In this document: positions 45,333 through 56,417 of the stretch, in pieces
How positions within the stretch are numbered: the first letter of the stretch is position 1
How the letters are laid out: each line of letters starts with the position of its first letter
From: Tenrec ecaudatus
Taxonomy: Eukaryota > Chordata > Mammalia > Afrosoricida > Tenrecidae
Direction of reading: 5' to 3'
DNA: 64,000 bases
NCBI RefSeq assembly: GCF_050624435.1
Contig: NC_134539.1
Coordinates: forward strand, 46,470,001 to 46,534,000
Made by a program: the position numbers and the translations under genes
The notes under the pieces: model-generated
What the model was told of the DNA's origin: nothing
Databases searched by the model: none
What the model saw: only the letters and a program-made list of their open reading frames with translations

Positions 45333-45784
45333 CAGCGCTTCTTCACCTTCCTCAGGCCGTGACCTTTTCATAGAGTTCTTTATGTGGTGACCCCCAACCA
45401 TAGCATTATTTTCATTGCTACTTCACCACTGTCATTTTGCTACTGTGATGAATCGTCATGTAAATATCTGATACACAGGATGTATTTTCATTGTTACAAA
45501 TTGAACATTATTAAAGCATAGTGATGAATCACAAAACAGTATGTCATTATGTATTGTGAAATTTTGATATAAATGAAATTTTGTCTTGAAGCATGGTGTA
45601 GCATGGGTAACAGTCTTCACACTGGGTACTTGTATGTGGGCAGACCCGCGTGGAGATGGATAGAGGAGCGGTGTCTCAGATCCTAAGACCATCGGAAATA
45701 TGTGTTTTCCGATGGGCTTAGGCAACCCCTGTGAAAGGGCCGTTGGACCCCCAAAGGGGTCATGACTCAGGTTGAGAACTGCTG
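45333..45784 (+). mobile_element. SPIN (hAT) non-autonomous element, full length
   Basis: A 452-bp unit bounded by inverted ends: CAGCGCTTCTTCACC at the left and GGTTGAGAACTGCTG at the right. Internal text matches my memory of the SPIN consensus: GGTGACCCCCAACCATA, GCATGGTGTAGCATGGGTAAC, GGGCAGACCCGCGTGGAGAT, AAGACCATCGGAAATATGTG. Flanks CAGTAAAA / CAGTGGAA form an imperfect 8-bp duplication. No transposase frame. SPIN is a horizontally transferred hAT family known from tenrec, bat, bushbaby, opossum and others. Confidence 0.9.
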
Positions 45785-46285
45785 CAGTGGAAAGAGCGGA
45801 GTAGCTGGAGAGGGGGGACTGGGCGGGAAGTGGCAGAGAAGGAAAGTGGGGTTAGCTTGAGGACAACAAGGGGTCAGAAAGGGTTTCAGGGTGAGTGTGA
45901 CCAAGTCTGTGTCACATTGTGGAAAGTTAATTTTGGGTGCTGTGTGGACAACAGATTTGTGGGAAGGATCCTGTAGGCAGGGGCAGGGCAGGGCGTGGGG
46001 AATGGCCCCCTGGCAGATTTCTGAAGTCGTTGTTCACCGGGCTTGGCAGGCCTGTCCGTCGGCAGGCAGGGGAGGTGGTTGATGCAGGATACATTCCAGA
46101 GGAAACTGCACACATATCACCCTGAGGCTCCGAGCTTCTCTCACCCCCGCTGGCTGCCTCCCGGGGACTCTGCTCCGGGACAATCTTACATCGTGTGTGG
46201 AGGCAAAAGAAGGCACAGAATTGGCTTCTGACACCACGTTCCATCCGGACCTTTCTAACCTAAGGTACAACCAAGGGCAGATTAT

Positions 46286-46406
46286 CCAGTAGGCAAGATT
46301 GGCATAGGCTTACTTGTGCTTACCAATGGGGATGAATAGCTTCACCACAGAAAAACACTACAGATTAGTAAGCACAAGTAGGCCTGTGCATACCTTGCCT
46401 ATGGGT
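46286..46406. repeat. Imperfect inverted repeat (hairpin), arms about 43 bp
   Basis: Left arm 46286-46328 contains GGCTTACTTGTGCTTACC; right arm 46363-46406 contains AGTAAGCACAAGTAGGCC. The outer parts (GTAGGCAAG / CTTGCCTAT) also pair. Loop about 34 nt. Confidence 0.8.
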
Positions 46407-46914
46407 ACTCCAGTGGAACCAAATCTATTTTTATTCCCCTTCCCTTGGGGAAAGAGTCCGCCTCCATAATGAGAAAGCGGGACTGTCAGGGGCGGGCACA
46501 GCTCTCAGAACCACTGCGTGTGGGGCACTTCTCCAGTCCCCATCACCATCCCTCCTGGCCTCGGATTCCCTCGGTGGATCACAGGATGCTTGGTCAAGGC
46601 TGCTCCGTATGGAATCACGGGAGGCCCCGGAATTCGCCTCCAGAACCGTGAGCAGTGCGGGGCCAGAGTGGGGACAGGTTCCCGAGCTGGAAGGCAGAGC
46701 TTTCTCTGAAACATGAGCTACAAGGGATGAAGTTTCTCTAGGAGTCTGTCACACCCCTCTGCAGCTCAGCCACGCTCTGGAACAACTGTGGGCATCGAAT
46801 CCTGGGTGGAAAATCATACATCATGTCAAATGAAGCCCCTCAGACATCATGAGTCCGGTGGTTTCAAACCCAGGATGAATATTAAAATCACCCCAGATTA
46901 GTAGGAAAATAACA

Positions 46915-47600
46915 TGGTTTAGGGATTTTGAAAATCAGTCTAGCCATTCTGTGAAATGTGACAGTTGTCATATGACCCTGCACTTCCACTCCTAGGTGCA
47001 GAGCAAAGAGAAACGAGACCGTATGCCCACAAAAAACTTGTGCATCATCATCCAAGCATGTTCACATTCTATACATCTATTATTAATTCCAATATGTGCC
47101 GAGCGTTCATGATGAATTCCTACTGTGAATTCATAACACATATTCTTATAGTAGAGGATAAATACAATTCATATCTTATGAATTCACAATATGAATTCAT
47201 AGTATGTGTTTATAATAGCCCCCAAAGTGGAACCAGCTCAAGGACCGTGATGAATGGACACGCACAACGTGGCCTACAATACAATGGAATACTATTTGGC
47301 AGACACAGAAACGAAGGACTGATACACGCTCCAGCATGGATAGACCCCTGCATTGTCTGACCCCCTCGATATGCAATGTCCAGGATGGGAGCATGCCCAG
47401 AGACTGTGGCTGTCAGAGGGCCAGGGAGGGACTGCCAGTGGGTGTGGACGTTCTTTGGAGGGGATGAAAATGTTGTAAAATTATGTTCTAGTGGATTGCT
47501 GAGAAACTCAGTGCATCCTCAACACTAAGCTGTACAGCTTTAAATCGGTGGATTGACTCGTGATTCACAGCTCAATAAAAGAGTTACAAAATAACCAGAC
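46915..47600 (+). repeat. Ancient L1 3' part
   Basis: CAGTCTAGCCATTCTGTGAAATGTG, CATATGACCCTGCACTTCC, AATGGAATACTATTTGGCAG and TGAAAATGTTGTAAAATTA follow old L1 ORF2-end/3' UTR order. An EcoRI-site-rich repeat block (GAATTCATA) is inserted at 47110-47205. Confidence 0.65.
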
Positions 47601-47649
47601 GAGCTCTCTGTATCTCCACTATTTCAAGTGTGGCTCCTTTCCATCTTCA

Positions 47650-47802
47650 GTGTCCTCTCCCAGGACTTTCAGGATCAAGAGAGTCCTGACCAAGAACCCA
47701 AAGCTGAACCAGCACATTCCCCAGTGGGTTCCAAGGAAAAATGGCCCTAAGGCCCGGGGGGACTCTGAGAGCAGGCACCGGGGCAGAGCCAGGCTGTGTG
47801 TG
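47650..47802 (+). pseudogene. RPL39: RPL39 processed pseudogene
   Basis: Fifty-one codons align end to end with ribosomal protein L39, a 51-residue large-subunit protein. Preserved stretches include RTFRIKRVLTKNPKLNQHIP followed by QWVPRKNG, and the end RHRGRARL. The start ATG is GTG (47650-47652) and the stop position after codon 51 reads TCT. Many conserved basic residues are replaced, for example KK to KN and SKRRHW to SESRHR. There are no introns, as expected for a retrocopy, although the parent gene has them. No A-tail is visible, so the copy is old. It lies on the plus strand right after an old L1 end, opposite to the local gene. Confidence 0.85.
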
Positions 47803-50625
47803 TCTGTAAGGCGCTCTCTGCGTGATGGCACGAACACCGAACACACGCAGCATTTACCGGGGCTCACAGCAGGCGAGCAGGCTGAGTTTATGCCTTTGCT
47901 GCCATCCGATCAACTGACTTCCACTGGCAGAGAGCTGATTTCCTCCTTGGTTTTGATGCTTTAGCATTAAGAGCTAAACACTCCATAAATAATATAAGGC
48001 CATTGGTCTGAACTGCAAAGAAAATAGCAAGAGCCTTGAAAATACCAATGGCCAGGCCCTCCCCTATCAGGATCTCTCCATCCAGGGTTCGGTCAGGCTG
48101 GTCACTCCTCCACGGGGGCCTGCGGTGACCAGGGTCACCCAGCAAGCGGTTGGCTGAGGCTGCGATAAAATGCAGGACTCCTGCCCCCTCGGTGCTCCTG
48201 GCCCCACGTGCTGCCCACCTGCTGCCTCTCCCCATCTGTCTTGGCTTCTATTTAAGGCTGCAAAAGTACTCAGATGCAAACTGCCCAATCCCTCTCGGAA
48301 CTCCACTGCCCGAGATGTCCTGCTGTGCACACCTGTCTTCTGCACCATCCAGCCCACTCAGCAGCACAGAGACTGCGCGTCTCTGGTTTCGAATCCTCCC
48401 ATGTGCGCAGTGTGAATCCCACAGCCGGTGCGCCGTCCATACTGGTTGGACTGAAGATAAAATGACTGTCAGTGCATTCAAGAAGAAGCACTGTCTTGGT
48501 CCTCAAGAAGCTCACGGTGAAGTACCAAGTATCAGACAGCGTGCAGGGTAGGGCTGCGTAACCCACCCTGGGAGGACCAACAGGAAACCCCCCTGGGGAC
48601 GTGATGTTTGAAGTGTGCTTAAGATGCGCTGAAGGAGGAGAGTGAGCTAGCTCCCAATGGGATTGCCCTAGGCCTGGGGGGGACACTGCACTCTGATTTG
48701 TGAAGGGGCTGCCCAACCCCAGTGCTCGCACCAAGACGGAACTGCTTATTTTTCTAATTTTTCACACTTGATTATTAACTTAGTTGGAATTCATGTGTGC
48801 ATTGTAAGGTGAAAGTTTACTCTTTTTATTTTCTTCAATGAAGAGCAATCACTTGTCTCACTACCACCAAAGGACTCATTTGTCCTTGTCACACAAACTC
48901 GGACCGTCACCTCTTAGAGGAGCCAGCCACTTTCCTGAGTGTTCTCAGACCCATTGCCCACTCATCTCCTGACCTGCTCTCTTGCCAGGGGACTGTGTTT
49001 CCCAGGATTTGCCCTCGGGGTCCCAGGTAGGTTTGGCCAGGGGGAGATTCTGGGAAAAGACTGGAGGGTCAGGACATTTCTGCTCCATTGCTTTGTGCTT
49101 CAGGCGACATTTCCAGTAGCAGCTGAAAGGCGTCCGTGGCTTCAGCTCCACTGACAGGCCTCCTCTGAGCCCAACTTCCTCTGTGACCCCAAGATCCTTG
49201 ATGCCAAAATGTTCCCTTCCCAGGAGTGAGGAGCAGATTCTAGTTGTTTATTTTGGATCGTCTCACCGCCCAGTGCAGTGTGCTCCTTCCTCGTATAGCC
49301 AATTCCCTGTACTAAATTCCCTCTGTATGAAATATCTACAATGGTTTAGCTTTTTCTGGTACACAATATATACTTATGTCTGTTTCTGGATCCTCCCTGT
49401 TTCTCTCGATCTATTTAACTACTGCTAAACCAGAACCACACTGCCCTGTTTACTTTTGCTTAAATAGTCAAAATTTTTGATGTGCTAAACTAGAACTATA
49501 CTTCCCTATTTACTTTCATTTAAGTCGCCAAAGTTTTCTATAAGATAGGACAAATCCTAGTCCCTTTCCCACATCATTTTCTTTTTCTCAAATATTTCAC
49601 ATCTTTGCTCTTCTGGTTTACTTTAGAATTTTTAAATAATTCCACTAGAATTATAATTGGGGCATTAAAAACTATTAATCTGGGAGAATGTTTTCATAAG
49701 GTACACACTATTTCTCTCCAGTTATTCAGATTTTTAAAATGCCCTTCAGTTAGGATTTTTAGGTGGTTTTTTTTCATAAATGCATGACATACATCTTACG
49801 TATTTCATTCCTCAATATTTTTCAGTTTTGTCACTGTTGAAAGTGTGATTTCAATAGCTATTACATTTCTCCGCACCTTTCACTGCTGGGTATGCGAAAC
49901 TGTAGGATACTCTCACCTCCAACTACTTGGCTAAAGTCCCTTACTGGTTGGCACTCTCTGGGATTTTGGAAGTCCAGCCCAGGATTTTTAGGTCTTCCTT
50001 TCCAATAGTCATCCTTCCTTTTGTTCTCTTGGCTCCTGGCATTCGCTAGCCCCCTGCCCAGAACGAGGCCGGCTGTGAACAGTCTACCGGGTATTACTTC
50101 TGAAGTTTGTAGTTACGCAGCCTTCCCCACACCGAACATTCGTTTCTGACAAATCTCCTCAGGTTAGAGAGTCCTCCTGCTCTTGGCTTTCTGAACATAC
50201 TGACAGATGAGCATGATTTATTCTGGGAGCGTCCCTATTCTGAAGTGAACATCACTGCCTTTACTGAGTACCAAAAGAAAAATGGACAGACCTGTCCACC
50301 ACCATTTTTAGGTAGCAATAGCAAGCTTGCCAGTCTGGTTTTGGGGGGAAATCACTTGTTGAAAAATGACGTGACATTTCCCTGCCTACTTTTCTGGCAT
50401 TCTCCCAAGACTTGATGGTTCATCGCAGGCGACTGATGCCAAATCAGCACTGAGGTGTGCCAAGTTTCTCACTGCCCTGGGCCATTTTTCAGAACCTGGA
50501 AACTTGAACTAATTGTCAAACAATAAAATATTCCTGAACTATTCTTTCTCTTATCTTGGTCTTCAATTTCTTCTCTTGGCTCTCTTCACCTTCTGTAGCT
50601 TGGACACCGACTGGCTTCTTTATTG
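47803..50625. other. Stretch without gene
   Basis: 47930-48060 looks conserved and AT-rich. 49420-49543 holds a 60-bp duplication. 49230-49880 resembles old L1 text. No splice-supported exon. Confidence 0.4.
49421..49543. repeat. Diverged tandem duplication, about 61-bp unit
   Basis: TGCTAAACCAGAACCACACT and TGCTAAACTAGAACTATACT begin two consecutive copies that stay alignable through TATTTACTTT and (T)AAGTC(G)CCAAA. Confidence 0.75.
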
Positions 50626-50626
50626 G

Positions 50627-50815
50627 AAGGATCCCTGGGGGTGCTGTTGAGTAAGTGTTGGACTGCTAACTCCAGGTTCGGCGGTTCAAACCCACAAACT
50701 GCTCTGAGGGAGAAAGATGAGGCTGTCTGCTCCCATAACGATGGATAGCCCTGGAGCCCCTATATAGGGTCGTTATGAGTCTGATCAGCTCAATGGCCGT
50801 GGGTCTTGGTCCTTG
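50627..50815 (+). mobile_element. AfroSINE
   Basis: TTGGACTGCTAACTCCAGG, GGCGGTTCAAACCC, GGAGAAAGATGAGGC, GGGTCGTTATGAGTCTG. Confidence 0.85.
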
Positions 50816-51096
50816 TTGAACAGAGAAAGGCAGAACAGCAGTCGAGTAGCTCCGTCTCTCCATCCTGTTAATCTGGAGAATCGTCCTCAAGAATGATCAA
50901 ACGGTTCATTTGTTTGCTCCAACCAAACAGTAGTGTATCTACAAAACACTAAGCATCCTTTAAAAACTCTGTCCCCTTCGTTTTTCTGTCATATGCGCCA
51001 CCTTCTGCCATTAAAAGTGCCGCTCAAGCTGTAGGTTTATATGAGAGGTCTCTAGGCTACGCCTTGAAGATTTCCTTTGAGAACATTTCTAGAACT

Positions 51097-51203
51097 AGGT
51101 TAGTAACGAGGAGGTGATGAAATCCCGTGTTAACTCATCTCACAGAACAATTCCCACACAGGCTTTTCTTCCAAGGACCTTGTCACCTCCTCATTACTAA
51201 CCT
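51097..51203. repeat. Inverted repeat, 21-bp arms, one mismatch
   Basis: AGGTTAGTAACGAGGAGGTG (51097-51116) pairs with CACCTCCTCATTACTAACCT (51184-51203). Spacer about 65 nt. Confidence 0.8.
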
Positions 51204-51660
51204 ACTTCTTCCCCAGGGCACAGAATTATGGTTGCGACAGCAGAAACTGTCGTGATTCTTCTAACTTTCAAGCAATCAAACTGTCAACCAGGCAGGTCAA
51301 GAAAGAAGCAGGTGGCCTACTTTTATCAGACCGCCAATGTCCGCATGGCAAAGAAGTCCCGCAGATGTTGTGTCATGTCACTTGAAATCGCTTTTAGGAA
51401 AGCGCAACGGACACCTTCCCAATGTCCTGCCTGATCTCTCCTTGCCAGCGTGTCATGTGCTGCCTGTACTCAGAGGAACCCTTTTAACCTCAACCCCAGG
51501 GCAGACTTCCTGAAGGCCGGAGCAGCTTCCTGCAGCTCACCCAGGAGCACACAAACCATGTATGTTCTGGGGGCCTAGATGGCCAGACCTTTCAGAGAAA
51601 CCTGGTCCCTGTCCCTTTTAGTCTAGTGGGACCAAATTCACATTCCTAATTCGAACTAAG

Positions 51661-51880
51661 AGGAGCCCTGGTAGTGTAGGACTGCTCAATGAACTACTAA
51701 CCACAAGGTCAGGGAATCGAGTCCACCAGTCATTCTGAGAGAGAAAAGATGAGGCTGTCTGCTCCTAAGAAGATTTAAAGTCTCAGAAAGCCAAAGAGGC
51801 AGCTTAGCTACCCTGTCCTACGGGGTCTCTGTGAGTCAGAACCGACTCAAATCGATGGCACCGAGTGAATGTGAGTGAGT
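51661..51880 (+). mobile_element. AfroSINE, full length
   Basis: GGAGCCCTGGTAGTGTAGG, GGAATCGAGTCCACCAG, GAGGCTGTCTGCTCC, GTGAGTCAGAACCGACTC. Confidence 0.95.
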
Positions 51881-52229
51881 GTCTCAGAACTAAAACACAG
51901 GGAGGATGGTGCCCACATCATTTCAACAGAGCATCCCAAGTCAAGAGCCTCATGTGGGTTAGAGGTTGGCTGAACCATTAATTCTATTGATTTTTAGAAT
52001 CTAAGGAGCCTGGAGTTCCAAGCAGCCTTGTCTGCTCACCCCAGTGTGTTATGCAAATGGTACCACTTTTTACATGTGGCAAGGAAAGGCAAATAATGAG
52101 AGACATCACTGCTAGGCCATATTCGGTCTGCTAGCTTCAAACCTCCAATTGGACCTACACTTGGGACTCAGCCTGTGCAAGTAGCATGTTTTGAACCAGG
52201 CGCACTAATCATGCTCTCTACTCACAGGT

Positions 52230-52440
52230 GAAAATAACAAGCTACATTTTTATAGTCCCCAGCAATGTGCCATCTATTAACTTATGTAATCATTCAAAAC
52301 AATCTCTTAAGGGTCAGTTATTAATAATCCAACTTCCTAGATAAGGAAATAGGTACAGAGAAGTTAGAAGACATCAAGTCACATAACTAGTTAATGACAG
52401 AACAGAAGGTGAATTCTGACAGCCCTGTGCTAATCACAAA
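52230..52440 (+). repeat. MIR, well preserved
   Basis: AGCAATGTGCCATCTATTAAC, ATAAGGAAATAGGTACAGAG, AAGTCACATAACTAG and GAATTCTGACAGCC cover most of MIR. Confidence 0.75.
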
Positions 52441-52557
52441 ATGACAGCCAGCCCCCCATGCAGTTTTGCACTTGGACATGGGTATCAAAATTATTCTATT
52501 AAACTGCAATTCCTGGCATATAAATGCTCATTGTTTTCCCCCAAATGGGTTGACTGA

Positions 52558-52675
52558 CACAGTGGCTGCCTAAGAACAATTGTGAGGGGGGCACCGGACC
52601 GGCAGTATTTCATCCTGAGGGCACAGGGTCACTGTGAGTCAGAAGCGACTCAATGGCACCCTACAACATGTCCAC
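52558..52675 (+). mobile_element. RTE1 3' end fragment
   Basis: CACAGTGGCTGCCTAAG, GGGTCACTGTGAGTCAGAAG, CGACTCAATGGCACCCTAC. Confidence 0.8.
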
Positions 52676-53226
52676 GGGAGAGATGAGAGAAGGTGCTTCC
52701 CAGATCCAGCTTTGACGTAGTAGAGAGGAAGCATTACACCAACATCAAACTACATGTAGTTCTATGACGCTCAGTGCAAGAACCCCTTTGGTAGAAGTAT
52801 GCAGTGCAGATACTTGCAAAACTATCCTTTTTCATAATGGGTTTGGGAAAAAAATGACCATCCTCTTCAAAGTATGACAGATTGACAATGTCAAGTCTAT
52901 TAATTGGGGATGGTTTCTTATTGTAATTACGTGGTTTTATGGGGGGTGGGGGAAGACTAGAGAGAAAAAATGACCCTATCTCATTTTTCATGTCTGAAAA
53001 GGTCAAAATAAAGATTTGTTATGTAGATTAATTATCAGGATACATCCCCAATTTGCTTTTCTCTCAAAAAATTTCTAAGAAATCAACTCGGATCCTCCAA
53101 TTGTAGAGATAGCACAGATGACATATTATAAATCGATACAAGATATACAAGGCCAGGGCCTCTGGATTGGCTTGTGAGCTCCGTGGGGTCCAGGCAGGCT
53201 TCTTACACATTAATGCCCACCTTTCC

Positions 53227-53400
53227 GGGTCCCTGCTAGTGGTGTGGGGTAAGTGCTGGGCTGCTCACTGCAAGGCTCATGGCTCTTTGGGAGACAGCTG
53301 AAACTATTTGCTCCTGAAAAGATGTACAACCTTGAAAACCCGAAATAGTTTCACTATGAGGAAGAGCCAGCTTGATGGCAGTGGGTTTTGCTTGGTTCTG
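53227..53400 (+). mobile_element. AfroSINE, diverged
   Basis: GTGCTGGGCTGCTCACTGC, TCCTGAAAAGATGTACAACC, CTTGATGGCAGTGGGTTTTG. Confidence 0.75.
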
Positions 53401-53689
53401 TCACATGCCTGGCACTGGGTAGAAGCTCAGTGCTTGCTAAGTGGATGCTGTGGGACACTACCTTTCAATTCTCCTTTGGCAATTTATCAAGCGTCTGTTC
53501 AGGAGAGTTTCACGTTGGCCATGAATCCTTGTTCTTGACTGTGGCCTTATCATTGCCATCAAGTCACATTTTATTCTTTCTTTTTAAGCAGTTAAATCTT
53601 TGAAAAAATTTTAATGAATTTTACAGAAATGGCAGATACAAATATTTCAGAACCAAGATTTGGAAGGTCTTGATTCTGCTAAGGCAGAA

Positions 53690-53757
53690 AGATCACTGGA
53701 AATAACACACACACAGAAAGATCACTGGAAATGACACACACACACACACACACACAC
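53690..53757. repeat. 30-bp duplication with (AC)n runs
   Basis: AGAAAGATCACTGGAAATRA occurs twice, each followed by an AC run (short, then longer). Confidence 0.85.
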
Positions 53758-53904
53758 GTAAAAGAATTGGGAAGGGTATTTAGAGTTTATGAGATAGATA
53801 AGTATGAAAAACAACCTACAGGAAGACATGAGGCATTTTGCACAGGGAATAAAGGTATAGGCTTTGGATGAGAACTATTAGAATTGCATTCTATCCTTGC
53901 CCAC

Positions 53905-54000
53905 TTATTCTTTATTACTTAAGTTTTATTTGCACATAATCCATATCATATAATTCCATCATTCAATCTTGTCAAGAATTGTACAATCATTATCACTGTC
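53905..54000 (-). repeat. Old L1 3' UTR fragment
   Basis: TTTTATTTGCACATAATCC and TGTCAAGAATTGTACAATC resemble an L1 3' UTR in reverse. Confidence 0.35.
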
Positions 54001-54004
54001 AGTT

Positions 54005-54165
54005 TCAGAACATTATCAAGTCAATTCTGACTCACAGTGACCCTCTAGGACAGAGCAGAATTGCCTGTGTGTTTTTCTGCAACTGTACACCTTTTTAAAA
54101 AAAATGTTTTATTAGGGGCTCATACAACTAACTGTACATCTTTACAGGAATGGAATGTCTCCTCT
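54005..54165 (-). mobile_element. AfroSINE 3' half, interrupted by L1 tail
   Basis: CAAGTCAATTCTGACTCACAG, TGACCCTCTAGGACAGAGC, then after the insert CATCTTTACAGGAATGG. The interruption is the 39-nt insert at 54091-54129. Confidence 0.75.
54091..54129 (-). mobile_element. Extremely truncated L1 insertion (39 nt)
   Basis: On the minus strand it reads AGTTGTATGAGCCCCTAATA then AAACATTTT and an A-run, exactly the last bases of the young L1. It is flanked by AACTGTACAC (54081-54090) and AACTGTACAT (54130-54139), a target-site duplication. Confidence 0.85.
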
Positions 54166-55599
54166 TTCTCCCTTGGCATTACCTATCATCTCTGCAAAAC
54201 TCTCTAGTACCCGCCTCTTCAGGAGGACGATGGGGCGGGTCTTGGTCCTGTGTGAGCTGGAGCAGCTAGGTGCCTCCATCTTTGAGTCTGGGGGTTTGCT
54301 CTGGTGAAACGGCTGTCAGATGACTCCCAGGGGATGGCTGTAAGCAGATTAAGCAGGACTTTGGAATATTTTATGCCAGAAAATCTAACTGCTCCTGATG
54401 TGTTTTTGCCAAATTTGACAATAGCCTCCTCATTGTGTGTCTGGTGTGTGCACTCCTGTGTGCACATGCCTCTCGGAACCTGTAAAAAATGGCCTTGTAA
54501 CTTTGTCATGAAACCTAGGATGTTTATCATTTTCAAGATCGGAGCCCGGGGAGTCAATGTTTCATGAATCCAGTTTTGCAGAGGTTCGCGCTGTAGAGCT
54601 CAGTGCACTTTTGTTCTGCCTTTAACTAATCATGGGACACACATACAAGCGCTCCTTCTAGCTCTGTCACCTCTAATGACTGTAACATGGCTTCTCCTTC
54701 TTGGCTTCTTACCGGTCTCTCCTTTCTGCCCACTCTTGCCTAACAGGAGTTACATGAGGAGACTTTCCTGTAGCCAGTGCTTTAAGAGCATCCCCCAATA
54801 TCATCATTGGGGAGCCCTCGAGGGATGGTCTAACAAATGACCCTGCTCCTGTGAGCTCAGCTGCTAGCGGTCAAGACAACAGCTGGATTGGTGCTGATGC
54901 TGTCGGTGCCAGGAAGTGGGTCCCCACCCCTGGCAACCTTGTGAGTGACAGGATGAAGCAGTACCTGGTCCCTGTCCATCTGCGTGACTATCGGTATGTC
55001 TGAGTGCAAGGTTGGGTCTGTCCGCTCCTGTCCTCCGCATCTTGAAAGAGTCAGGGCAAGGCTTGAGCATGAGTTAGGAGCATTAACCCATCAGCAGACA
55101 CCATCTCACTCACGCGAATGAAGGAATTGAAAATATCTGTCAATTTCAGAGTCAAGTTTGGGCTAGATCAATGCAATGCGCCATCTGGTAAGGGCAGGTT
55201 TTAGACATCCTCATGGCCCAAGCTTTCAGTGAGGGGGAATTGGAGCTGAACACCGAGTGCGTGTTTCTGAGATGGTGCAGACGAGCACTAATCTATGTTG
55301 GTATTCATGACTGCATAAGAATCTCAAGTGATCTTCTCTTCCCCAGTGTTTTAAGTTTTTGAGTAGCTCCTATTACAAACATTCCTGGAGGGCCTCTGAG
55401 GCCACTGAGCACCTGGCCTAATTGTAAGGGCTCGCTTGATTGCCTTTGGTCAAAGGAGACCCTACCTTCATGACTAAGTCTTGGGGTGCGGCTGGCTGAG
55501 AGGGTAGCAGGGCACCACATCTTCCTTTTGAGTCTCAGCTGCACAGAGTGGATGCTAAGCCAGTTTCTGTGCATTTCTTACAGAACAAGCCTACGGGGA

Positions 55600-56340
55600 T
55601 GTTCCTCACATTATCCTAACCCTTTTAGGTGGGGGAGGTCAGATGCTTACAGACATCCTCCATGAAGGCAATCACTGCCCTACTGCTGTCTCCCCCACCA
55701 CAGGGGTGGACCTGCTCCCTGCTGCTGGGGACAATGGACTATGTCTCCCTGAAGCTTGCAACCATTAGCTTGGTTCCTGTAGGTGGGGCTTACACCCTAC
55801 TGCTAATGGTTCTTATGGAGATCCAGCTGCCATCCTGACTCTAGGATCCGCCCATCTTGTCACATGTGTACCCTCAATCCCTCCTCTTCCTATTGCGTGC
55901 ATGTCCCTAGACCACCCCCTCACTGCTGTATAACATAGTGCAACCCCTTCCTGTGACATCTTTACCTGTAATCAGTGAGCTTCCACGCCCCAAGGTCTAT
56001 AGGCCTGGGTTAGCAATAGAGATCTCTCAGACTCTCTCTTGCTGGTCTCTCCCCATCTCTCTCCTCGGCTCCCTCTTCTCCTGTTTCCCTTTCCCCTTGC
56101 CCTCCTTCCCTTCCCCCTCTCTCCACGTGGATGATCAAGTGGGGCTGAGGTGAGCATGTTACTATGAAATGTGTCTGACTCCATTACTTCTATCAAGTGT
56201 ACAATTGTGCTTACTGAACCCGTGATTAGTGGTGGGGGGCTGGCTCCCCCCCAAACTCATACCACACTTGCCTCAGTTGAAGCAGTACGGGTCTTTTAAA
56301 TTCTGTTGACATCCCCCAAATAAAACCTCTGTCGAGTCTG
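55600..56340 (+). mobile_element. Possible LTR-retroelement remnant
   Basis: Pyrimidine-rich block at 56030-56130, a polyadenylation signal in CCCCAAATAAAACCTC at 56314-56328, and a C/T-rich 5' part are LTR-like. No partner LTR, no coding remnants and no duplication found. Confidence 0.3.
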
Positions 56341-56417
56341 AGAATGCAGCTGCCACTTGGGATCCAACATTTTACTGGTTTCCTCAAAACAAAAATAAAT
56401 CCACTCTTCCCTGCTCA

